DNA of 16,686 bases, taken from the NCBI GenBank assembly GCA_001247695.2, contig LGRX02031168.1:1-16686 (forward strand), written 5' to 3'. The stretch is from Cymbomonas tetramitiformis. Its lineage: Eukaryota; Chlorophyta; Pyramimonadophyceae; Pyramimonadales; Pyramimonadaceae. Below, one piece after another: positions 1-7,707 of the stretch; within the stretch, counting starts at the first letter, position 1; every line of letters begins with the position of its first letter. The notes beneath the pieces were generated by a model, which saw only the letters and a list, made by a program, of their open reading frames with translations, was not told the origin of the DNA and did not search any database. A program made the translations under genes and the position numbers.

Positions 1-2
1 GC

Positions 3-3000
3 ACGGGCCCTGCGTACTTTGTGAGGCAGGTCCAGGCTCTGCTTGATGACACGAAGAAGTTTGCATCGCTTGCTAACCCACTGCCGTTCTTTCTGAGTGC
101 GCGGCAACTTCTCGACAGGGTGAAGGAATATGCGTGCACGAGCGAATTCCTGCCTACCGGTGAGAAATTTCATGTTGCCAGCCTGGAGGCGGTCTTTGTG
201 GCTATGGTGCTGAAGTTCTTGAACCCGGCGTATGTTGTGGTACGTTCTATGTACTCCAAGAACAAAATACCGTCGTTCCAGGAGCTGAGTGACGCGGTGT
301 GTGACCACTTCGACAACGTTATAGCTACTTCAGCGGCAGCTACGGAGACGGGTGCTGGAATCGTGGAGGACAGGCGCAAGCAGGAGGAGCAGAAACGTAC
401 TGTGATGCTCAAGAAGGTTCCGTGCCCCATATGTCATATGACTGGGCACTCGTCCAAGGAGTGTTTTGTGACTAACGAGGGCAAGCGGGAGGAGTTCCTC
501 AAGAAGAATCCCAAGAGGAGGGACGCGATAATGAAGAGGGTCCAGGACTACCAGAAGCATGGGAAGCTACCCAATCGTGCGGCTGCTGTCACTGAAGCTC
601 AGCAGGACCCTGGTGTGGATGCTTCTGGGGAGGCTCTGTATGCAATCTGTGAGCTGGACAGTGTGGTTACCTGTTTCTCTGAGGACATGCCCCAGTTTAT
701 CTCTGGTTACATTGGGGAAGACTATGCTGGTGTCTCCCTGTACAACTACTATGCAGTTCTGGGTGGACTTACATCTTCTGAGAATTCTTTCCCAGTTGGA
801 GAAGAGGGCCAATCTGTGAGTGGTGTCTGTCGGTGGAGGTCTGATGCTTCTGTGAGAGGGCACTCTGCATTGAAGAAGCATGGTAGGAGGTCACACCCTT
901 ATGTGCCCAACAAGCATCGGTTCTTGTTGAACAAGCACAAGTACTTTCCGGTGGCTCCAGTGTACGACTCGTTTGTGTACATTGACACTCTGTGCACGGC
1001 CCTCCCTGGGAGGAAGCTTGAGCCTACCCAAGCCCTGTGGGAAGCAGGGAGGGAGCAGCATCTTGGGACTGGATATCAGATATCCCCCAGGCAGCCATGG
1101 TACACCACGGATGTCCAAGGTGTGCATAGCATGTTCATGGGTGGCTCTGTGGAAGTGTCGGACAGGGCATTGAAGGTGCTGGAGGATCGTCACTTTCCTG
1201 CTGTTGGCAGAGTGGTGTGCCGAGTGGAGATGGAGTGTGCCAAGCACCTTGTGGCGGAGCAGCACGGTCTACTGCAGCGACTGATTGAGAAGGAGCAGGT
1301 CATGGTGCGAGGGTCCTTTGAGAAGTTGCAGTCATGGGTGACCTTGCTCAGCATGGTCACTCGGGACACGGTGCAGGCGGTTGAGGACTTCTGGACCTTG
1401 CTGGGATATGGTTATGAGGATGATTGGGGCTTTGACTCCTCGTCTGGTGGCAGTGACGGTTCAGATCACAGTGGCTATGACTCTGAAGGCTCTTCTCATC
1501 GTGGTGATGACTCTTCGGATCCAGAAGCCCATACCTCTGGAACCACACCAGATGCCTATGTGGTGCATGGTGTTGAGCAGGTTTCCTTTCAACATGCCTT
1601 CTCTTCTCACCCATTGCCTGAGTATGTGCATGCACTGGGTGGCTCTGATGTCAGTTTCGTGACACCTGCAAGGGTTGCTGCTCGCCATCATGCCTGGGCC
1701 TGTCACACACTATCTAGACTCGGATGTGTGCCTGGTTTCAGTGGTTCCTCTGACTCGGATGAGGAAGATTATGCGTCAGATACTGTGCCAGCTCTGGAGG
1801 ATGCCTCTGACTCGGACGAGGAGGATGGTGAGCACTCATGGCAGCCCTTTGAAGGAGGGGGTATCCCCTCTGATGATTGGGCATCTGGGCTGTTTTACCC
1901 TCATTGTGGCGGTGACTCTGGTAACTCCATCAGTGCTCTGGATGCAGCTTCTGACACTAGCTCGGATTATGATGGCTATGCTTCAGAGGATATGCCTGAT
2001 CTGGTGGACGCTTCGGACTCGGACGAGGAGGACGAGGTGTGCATGTTGCAGCCCCTTGAAGGAGTGGGTGGCGTCCCCTCTGATGATTGGGCATCTGGAT
2101 TGTTCTGTCCATCTCACAAGAGCCGCCTCTGTGCCAAGGGCGCTGACCCTGGTACTGGTGCTGATTGGTATGATGATGCGCCTGATCTGGAGGATGGCAG
2201 TGGCTCTGATGATGACGAGTCAGGTGACTTACCAGGGGGGCATCCTATATGCACCCCACTTGCCCTGTGTGTTGCATCGGCGCACAGCAGGACTGACACA
2301 TTCACCGGCGACCTGCCATTGGCTGCAGGCGGTGGTCAAGTGGCCATGTTGGACAGTGGTGCCTCCAAGCACATATTCAACTCGAGGGCCAGCTTTGGGA
2401 GTGACTTTGATGCCACTTCACAGTCTACTTTCAGTGTGGTGCAGGCGGGCACTGTCTCATCGGAGGGCAGTGGCACGGTGACCTTTGCCAAGCTGGATGT
2501 GCTTACTGGGCGCGCTGTTGGGCTGCAATTCACTGGTGCACACTGTATCCCTGGGCAGCCTTTCAATTTGGTGTCAGTGGTGGCGCTTGAGGATGCTGGT
2601 TTCAGTGTTGACTTTGGGGCCAGGCGGATATCCAGTGAGGGGATAACATTCTCATTCTCCAGGGTTGGCAACCAATACATCATATATGAGGATCGGGTGG
2701 CTGGCGCTCTGGATGCATATGTAGCCTGTGCAGCATACCACGATGACTCTGACCGAGATAAGTCGGACTGGAAGTTTGAGGGGGCTGCAAAGCACATCGA
2801 GGAGCATGGGCCGTTCTCTCTGGAACTCTTTGCCTCTGATGACAACCACATCTTGGGCAGCTATTGCACCGCTGGTCGCTCTTGCTTTGACAGGGACTGG
2901 GCAGGTGAGGCGTGCTATGGCAACCCTCCCTATCAGCATGATATCATCCTGAAGTGCCTGCAGAAGGCACTCAGGGATTTTGATAGGGCACCTCAGTCCA

Positions 3001-6000
3001 CCAGGTTTCTTTTGGTGTTACCCAAGTGGGAGACTGCAAGCTGGTGGCAGCTTACGTCGCAGTTTGCCATTGTTCATGAGTATCCTGCTGGGGAAACTAT
3101 ATTCTCGGCTCCACTGGATGCATGTTACAACGTGGAGCACCTCGAGATGTGTGGAGAAGACCGGGTGTGGGTCAGAGAGACCAAGTGGCCAGTGGTGGTA
3201 CTGTACAAGGATGGGCATACAGCTATGAAGATTGACGCCAAGATGCTTGCACATCTTCGACTTGGACATGTTGGCGACATCACCATGCAGGACATGCTGG
3301 ACGAGGGGGTCCCCATGGGCATCACGGCTGCGCAGTATGCCAAGAGCCTGGTGCTGCGCTGCTCGGAGAGGTGTGTCTCCTGCAGGCTGACCAAGGCCAT
3401 CAGACCTTCTATGAAGCCTACGGGCAGGGAGAGGGCTGCGGAGATTGGGTTGTTGGTGTGGTCTGACACCTGTGGGCCTTTCAGGCACAGTGCTGGTGGG
3501 TACAGGTGGTTTGTTCTCTTCTTGGATGATTGCACATCCTGGTTGTGTGTGTACTTCCTGAAGAGGAAGTCCGACTATCTGGGGGCGCTGGAGGAGTTCC
3601 TGGTCGAGGTCAAGAAGCACAGGAGCCGCATGGGCCTGGAGGAGAAGTACCACATGGTCCTGCACACTGACGGCGACTCGACTATGATTGCTGGGCAGAC
3701 GCAGCAATACTGCAAGGAGAGAGGCATTGAGCAGCGGCATGGGTCACCATACCTCCACGAGAACCAGTCTCGGGTTGAGAGGTCCCACAGGACGGTGCAG
3801 GCCATGGCTCGGGCAATGCTGGTGACCTCTGGCTTTGGTGTGGAGGTATGGCCGCTATCTGTTCGGCACACCGTGTACACCTTGAACAGGACCTTCCAGC
3901 GACCTCTGCACAAGCAGTCCCCCTACTTCATACTGTATGGGAAACACTATGACCTCTCCCTTCTTCGGGTATTTGGCTGTCTGGCGTATGCCTTTGTGGA
4001 CCCGGACAGCAGGGAGCATAAGCTCAGTGACCGAGCGAAGCAGCTCAGGTACGTTGGTCACTCTGAGGTCTCCTCGGCCTACTTACTGTATGATCCCGAG
4101 TCCGGCAAGATCGTCAAGTCTGGTATGGTGAGGTTCCATGAGGCTGTCGACAAGCTGGGCAAGGTGGTCACCACGTGGGATCCTTCAGCAGTGGCCCCAC
4201 TGAGTACCAACTTCATGGTGACGGTGCTGGATGCGGAATATCATGAGGCCCTTCCCAGTGGTTTGGGAGATGATGTTCTTGGCATTGGTGCCTATTTACC
4301 TGATGAGAGCGACGAGATCTTGGCAGTGCTGAAGGTGCAGGCTGGCGATATGGTATGCTGGGTGAGCCTCAGAGACTATCTAGATGGCCAGCCCAAGCAT
4401 ATGGGTGCTGTGCGCTCGGCTATGCAACATGGTGACCTCAATGTCGACTACCCACTGTTCACTGAAGTCATGGCAGATGCTGGGAAGGAGGAGCTGGAGG
4501 CTGGGATCATATGCGCACGGGCTGTGGGACCCAGCTCATTCCCATACTGTGTGATGCTGCTCACAAACTTCACGCACATCGATCTGCCATTGGGTAAGGT
4601 ACATTTCCCTCCTGAGCACACATGCTTGGCAGCAGCTGTGAAGGCGTGTGCTGGAGGATCAGTGGATGTGCTGCCACCAGGGGTGACTGAGCCGAAGGGG
4701 GTCAAGCAAGCTATGGGGGCGCCAGATGCTAATGAGTGGATGGAGGCTATCCAGACAGAGCTGGAGGCCCTGGTTACGGTCAAGCGAGCTCTCGAGATGA
4801 TGGACAAGGAGGATGTGCCCCCTGGGGTTCACCTGTTGGACATGGCTCTGGTGTTGAAGGTCAAGCTGGACAAGCATAGGCAGTTGCAGAAGCGCAAAGC
4901 GAGGGTGTGCGTGAGGGGCAACAAGCAGGAGTATGGTGTCGACTATTTCGACACCTTTGCCCCGTGCACTCAGTTGTCTTCGGTGAGACTGGTTATCATT
5001 CTGGCGCTGAACCTTTCCCTGCAGGTGTATCACATGGATGTGGAGACAGCCTTCCTGAACTCGACCCTCGAGGAGGATCTATATGTCCAGCTCCCTAGGG
5101 GGCTGGAGTACCAAGGGAGGACGTGTGCCAAGCTCCTCAAGGCGGTGTATGGCTTGAAGCAAGCGGGCAAAGAGTGGTTTGAGACCAGCGATGCTTTTAT
5201 CATGGCCTACGACAAAAGGATGAGGCGCAGTGATGTTGAACCCTGTCTGTATTTCATCAGGGACTCTGACATCACAGTCATTATTCTGGCATATGTTGAT
5301 GACTACATTGTGGCCACTGACAGTAGCACGTGGTATAACAGCTTCGTGGCAGCCTTCAACTCCCAGTATGCCTGCAAGGACTTGGGTGTTCTGGACCTTG
5401 TGATGGGTATTGGTGTGCGCTGGGGCCCTGGGGTGGCCTATCTCTCCCAAACTGGGTACATCTCCCAGATGATTGACACCTATGGACTCAAGGATGCCAA
5501 GCCTGCTAGTCTGCCCATGTCCCCAGGATGCTCTCTTACCCCATCTGATGGCAAGGATACCACCATCCCCTTCAGGGGGCTGCTTGGGCAACTGCAGTGG
5601 ATTGCAAGGTGCTCACGCCCTGACATCATGGCAGCTGTATCTGCTCTATCCAGGTTCTGTGCGTCCTATGGCCCAGAGCACTTTGTGGCACTGAAGCAGG
5701 TTGTCAGATACCTCAAGGGCACCATGGGCTACGAGCTGGTGCTACGAGCAACCTCTTCAGTGCCAAGGGGGCTGGGTCTGGCATGTGGAGCACTACCGAT
5801 GTGCATATACACTGATGCTGACTATGCTGGCTGCAAGACAACGAGAAAGTCCACATCTGGCATTGCTGTCTACCTGTGTGGGAGCTTGCTCATCTTCTCC
5901 TCGATCATGCAGAGATGTGTATCGCTGTCGACTACCGAGGCTGAGATCATTGCCATGTCTGAAGGGGCTCGGGAGATCAAGTACATCATGAACGTGCTGA

Positions 6001-6284
6001 ATGACTTGGTGGACATCCGCAACCCGGTGCCTATGTACTGTGACAATCAAGGGGCCATTCATTTGGCCTCCGATTATGTCAACAACAACAGATCCAAGCA
6101 CATTGAGGTCAGGAATATGTACATCCGAGAATTGGTGAAGTCCGACACAGCGGAAGCCTTGTATGTCTGCTCAGCGGACAACACCTCGGACATCTTCACC
6201 AAACCTCTTCCCCTACCACTATTCCTTAAACACAGGGAAAGCTTGGGGATCATGAAGTTGCAGGACACCACCTCTGAAGACTGA
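3..6284 (+). CDS. Copia Gag-Pol polyprotein with methyltransferase-like insert, 5' partial
   Basis: The frame is open to the left edge and ends at TGA 6282-6284, so the true start lies upstream; nt 21 is a GTG codon, not a convincing start. Counting residue 1 at nt 21: CCHC zinc knuckle C135-C148 (nucleic-acid binding); very long Ser/Asp-rich linker with a duplicated acidic module (about 578-695); aspartic protease DSGAS at D778; methyltransferase-like insert about 919-1067 with NPPY at 968-971; pre-integrase HHCC zinc finger (H1078, C1118, C1121); integrase D1149, D1217, E1253 (D,D-35-E spacing); reverse transcriptase with D1673 and YVDD 1758-1761; RNase H D1932, E1973, D2008, D2057. All catalytic residues are present and there is no frameshift or stop. 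The product would be cleaved by its own protease, reverse-transcribe the element RNA and integrate the cDNA. At over 2,090 aa it is clearly longer than the roughly 1,300-1,500 aa usual for copia, because of the linker and the insert. Confidence 0.95.
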   Translation, partial: TGPAYFVRQVQALLDDTKKFASLANPLPFFLSARQLLDRVKEYACTSEFLPTGEKFHVASLEAVFVAMVLKFLNPAYVVVRSMYSKNKIPSFQELSDAVCDHFDNVIATSAAATETGAGIVEDRRKQEEQKRTVMLKKVPCPICHMTGHSSKECFVTNEGKREEFLKKNPKRRDAIMKRVQDYQKHGKLPNRAAAVTEAQQDPGVDASGEALYAICELDSVVTCFSEDMPQFISGYIGEDYAGVSLYNYYAVLGGLTSSENSFPVGEEGQSVSGVCRWRSDASVRGHSALKKHGRRSHPYVPNKHRFLLNKHKYFPVAPVYDSFVYIDTLCTALPGRKLEPTQALWEAGREQHLGTGYQISPRQPWYTTDVQGVHSMFMGGSVEVSDRALKVLEDRHFPAVGRVVCRVEMECAKHLVAEQHGLLQRLIEKEQVMVRGSFEKLQSWVTLLSMVTRDTVQAVEDFWTLLGYGYEDDWGFDSSSGGSDGSDHSGYDSEGSSHRGDDSSDPEAHTSGTTPDAYVVHGVEQVSFQHAFSSHPLPEYVHALGGSDVSFVTPARVAARHHAWACHTLSRLGCVPGFSGSSDSDEEDYASDTVPALEDASDSDEEDGEHSWQPFEGGGIPSDDWASGLFYPHCGGDSGNSISALDAASDTSSDYDGYASEDMPDLVDASDSDEEDEVCMLQPLEGVGGVPSDDWASGLFCPSHKSRLCAKGADPGTGADWYDDAPDLEDGSGSDDDESGDLPGGHPICTPLALCVASAHSRTDTFTGDLPLAAGGGQVAMLDSGASKHIFNSRASFGSDFDATSQSTFSVVQAGTVSSEGSGTVTFAKLDVLTGRAVGLQFTGAHCIPGQPFNLVSVVALEDAGFSVDFGARRISSEGITFSFSRVGNQYIIYEDRVAGALDAYVACAAYHDDSDRDKSDWKFEGAAKHIEEHGPFSLELFASDDNHILGSYCTAGRSCFDRDWAGEACYGNPPYQHDIILKCLQKALRDFDRAPQSTRFLLVLPKWETASWWQLTSQFAIVHEYPAGETIFSAPLDACYNVEHLEMCGEDRVWVRETKWPVVVLYKDGHTAMKIDAKMLAHLRLGHVGDITMQDMLDEGVPMGITAAQYAKSLVLRCSERCVSCRLTKAIRPSMKPTGRERAAEIGLLVWSDTCGPFRHSAGGYRWFVLFLDDCTSWLCVYFLKRKSDYLGALEEFLVEVKKHRSRMGLEEKYHMVLHTDGDSTMIAGQTQQYCKERGIEQRHGSPYLHENQSRVERSHRTVQAMARAMLVTSGFGVEVWPLSVRHTVYTLNRTFQRPLHKQSPYFILYGKHYDLSLLRVFGCLAYAFVDPDSREHKLSDRAKQLRYVGHSEVSSAYLLYDPESGKIVKSGMVRFHEAVDKLGKVVTTWDPSAVAPLSTNFMVTVLDAEYHEALPSGLGDDVLGIGAYLPDESDEILAVLKVQAGDMVCWVSLRDYLDGQPKHMGAVRSAMQHGDLNVDYPLFTEVMADAGKEELEAGIICARAVGPSSFPYCVMLLTNFTHIDLPLGKVHFPPEHTCLAAAVKACAGGSVDVLPPGVTEPKGVKQAMGAPDANEWMEAIQTELEALVTVKRALEMMDKEDVPPGVHLLDMALVLKVKLDKHRQLQKRKARVCVRGNKQEYGVDYFDTFAPCTQLSSVRLVIILALNLSLQVYHMDVETAFLNSTLEEDLYVQLPRGLEYQGRTCAKLLKAVYGLKQAGKEWFETSDAFIMAYDKRMRRSDVEPCLYFIRDSDITVIILAYVDDYIVATDSSTWYNSFVAAFNSQYACKDLGVLDLVMGIGVRWGPGVAYLSQTGYISQMIDTYGLKDAKPASLPMSPGCSLTPSDGKDTTIPFRGLLGQLQWIARCSRPDIMAAVSALSRFCASYGPEHFVALKQVVRYLKGTMGYELVLRATSSVPRGLGLACGALPMCIYTDADYAGCKTTRKSTSGIAVYLCGSLLIFSSIMQRCVSLSTTEAEIIAMSEGAREIKYIMNVLNDLVDIRNPVPMYCDNQGAIHLASDYVNNNRSKHIEVRNMYIRELVKSDTAEALYVCSADNTSDIFTKPLPLPLFLKHRESLGIMKLQDTTSED
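1752..2105 (+). repeat. Duplicated acidic module inside the polyprotein linker
   Basis: Two in-frame copies, 1752-1895 and 1965-2105, are offset by 213 nt. Each carries DASDSDEED, then a QP(F/L)EG segment, then PSDDWASGLF. Upstream (about nt 1430-1540) the linker is also rich in Ser, Asp and Gly. The copies differ at several positions, so the duplication is not brand new. The module lies between the zinc knuckle and the protease, where no conserved copia domain is expected. Confidence 0.8.
2775..3220 (+). other. N6-adenine methyltransferase-like (phage Dam / DIRS MT-type) domain within copia Pol
   Basis: The segment lies between the protease and the pre-integrase zinc finger. It reads LELFASDDN, then DWAGEACYGNPPY, then a helix (IILKCLQKAL), then FLLVLPKWETASWW, and ends near TKWPVVVLYKD. 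NPPY (nt 2922-2933) is the catalytic motif IV of N6-adenine methyltransferases. The following hydrophobic strand plus LPxxxxxxWW resembles the phage Dam family and the MT domain of DIRS-type retroelements. The classical SAM-binding FxGxG motif I is not evident, so activity is uncertain. The homology call is from motif pattern only. Confidence 0.6.
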
Positions 6285-6290
6285 AGACTG

Positions 6291-6383
6291 AAGGGGGCAC
6301 CATCCCATACTCTGGAGCTGGAGGGGCACCATCCCAAGAACTGGATATTGCTGACTGAAGGGGCACCATTCCCGAGAACTGGC
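6291..6383 (+). repeat. Three direct repeats in the retrotransposon 3' UTR
   Basis: GGGGCACCATCCC or a close variant occurs at about 6294, 6324 and 6359. The second and third copies are followed by a matching AGAACTGG. Each copy starts with a purine run (GAAGGGG or GGAGGGG) resembling the polypurine tract at 6411-6418. They lie between the polyprotein stop and the presumed LTR. Confidence 0.8.
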
Positions 6384-6410
6384 AGTAGGACAACTAGACA
6401 GTCACCCTTT

Positions 6411-6418
6411 AGAAGGGG
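6411..6418 (+). promoter_or_regulatory. Polypurine tract (plus-strand primer)
   Basis: AGAAGGGG lies 127 bp after the polyprotein stop and is followed at once by TATTGGAATC. Copia LTRs very often begin TGTTGGAA, so this looks like the polypurine tract / LTR junction with a TA in place of TG. Reverse transcription would start plus-strand DNA here. Confidence 0.5.
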
Positions 6419-6836
6419 TATTGGAATCTGCAAGTGCTGCTGATCAGTTTGGTGTAAAGCATGACTATCTAGACCTTGTACAGTAGTCAGGATGCTCAAA
6501 CCCTGAAGAAACCCTAAAGAAACACTGTGGAACCCTTAGATCTAGATCTGTAGATCTGCTGAACTAATCGTGGCCGTCAGATCACTGATGACCATCGGGA
6601 AGTGCGTAATGACTCCATCTGTAGTAGTCAGGAGTGTCACTGCGGTCGGTATGAACACGACAGTGACACGTAGGAGTCTGTTTCGTGAACTTTCACATAA
6701 GATCGCCAAATCGCCCAATCAGTAATGATGGCGCGCAAATGTTCGTGTCGTTTCGAGCTACGAACTGATATATCTTTTGATAATGAAAGTTTACACTTGC
6801 TTTTGTGTAACCGAAACTCTCGAATTCCTACAGCAC
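6419..6836 (+). repeat. Putative 3' LTR, right border unresolved
   Basis: The start is placed at TATTGGAATC directly after the polypurine tract. No matching terminal inverted GATTCCAATA was found, and the 5' LTR is outside the window, so the end cannot be set. The stretch contains three AGATCT sites in about 20 bp (6538-6558) and an inverted repeat at 6611-6678. No ORF here is credible. It is the most likely place for the LTR plus some flanking DNA. Confidence 0.35.
6611..6678. repeat. Nested inverted repeat (potential hairpin)
   Basis: The inner arms GTGTCACTG (6634-6642) and CAGTGACAC (6661-6669) are perfectly complementary over 9 bp around an 18-nt loop. The outer arms GACTCC (6611-6616) and GGAGTC (6673-6678) extend the fold. 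It sits inside or just past the putative LTR. Confidence 0.7.
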
Positions 6837-7616
6837 GCTCGAGGGATATGCTGCGGTGGGAAGTGCACGCTCGAGGGATATGCTGCGGTGGGAAGTGCAC
6901 GCTCGAGGATACGCTCGAGGATATGCTGCGGTGGGAAGTGCACGCTCGAGGATATGCTGCGGTGGGAAGTGCACGCTCAAGGGATATGCTGCGGTGGGAA
7001 GTGCTCGCTCGAGGGATATGCTGCGGTGGGAAGTGCACGCTCGAGGATATGCTGCGGTGGGAAGTGTCCGCTCGAGGGATATGCTGCGGTCGGAAGTGCA
7101 CGCTCGGGGATATGCTGCGGTGGGAAGTGCTCGCTCGAGGGATATGCTGCGGTGGGAAGTGCACGCTCGAGGGATATGCTGCGGTGGGAAGTGTCCGCTC
7201 GAGGGATATGCTGCGGTCGGAAGTGCACGCTCGAGGGATATGCTGCGGTGGGAAGTGCCCGCTCGAGGGATATGCTGCGGTGGGCAGTGCACGCTCGAGG
7301 GATATGCTGCGGTGGGCAGTGCAAGCTCGAGGGATATGCTGCGGTGGGAAGTGCAGGCTCGAGGGATATGCTGCGGTGGGAAGTGCCCGCTCGAGGGATA
7401 TGTTGCGCTGGGAAGTGCAGGCTCGAGGATATGCTGCGGTGGGAAGTGCACGCTCGGGGATATGCTGCGGTGGGAAGTGCACGCTCGAGGGATATGCTGC
7501 GGTGGGAAGTGCACGCTCGAGGGATATGCTGCGGTGGGAGGTGCACGCTCGGGGATATGCTGCGGTGGGAAGGCCAGCTCGAGGGATATGCTGCGGTGGG
7601 AAGTGCACGCTTGAGG
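6837..7616. repeat. 32-bp minisatellite, about 24 units plus a partial unit
   Basis: The unit starts GCTCGAGGGATATG and ends GGGAAGTGCAC; it is 32 bp, with 31-bp variants lacking one G of the GGG run. I count 24 full-length units and one 12-bp partial unit (6901-6912). Units differ mostly in the last three bases (CAC, CTC, TCC, CCC, CAG, CAA). Blocks 6975-7101 and 7102-7228 are two 127-bp four-unit blocks with the same variant order, a higher-order duplication. Most units contain CTCGAG. The unit has no stop codon in any of six frames, so long apparent ORFs on both strands are artefacts. Confidence 0.95.
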
Positions 7617-7707
7617 ACTTATCCCTCTCATTTGGTGTCCATCGCCTTTGATTTTTCCTGCTGGTTGAGGCTCGGAGTTTGATTGCATGCCTTGGGGGAC
7701 TGCGCAG

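Larger units (their letters stand above)
1..6836 (+). mobile_element. Ty1/copia-type LTR retrotransposon, 3' portion (5' end outside window)
   Basis: The domain order gag - protease - integrase - reverse transcriptase - RNase H in one frame is diagnostic of the Copia superfamily; Gypsy elements carry the integrase last. The left edge cuts the element inside gag, so the 5' LTR and primer-binding site are not visible. After the polyprotein stop come a short repeated 3' UTR, a polypurine tract at 6411-6418 and a probable LTR start. The right border is not resolved because the partner LTR is outside the window; I place it no further than the start of the minisatellite at 6837. The undisturbed 6.3-kb frame implies a young insertion. 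Confidence 0.85.

Noticed and set aside
21..23. GTG at nt 21 as the start of the polyprotein
   Set aside because: The frame continues to the left edge without a stop, and eukaryotic starts are ATG. The real start lies outside the window.
6837..7616. CRISPR array
   Set aside because: The units are contiguous, with no unique spacers of constant length, and the context is eukaryotic.
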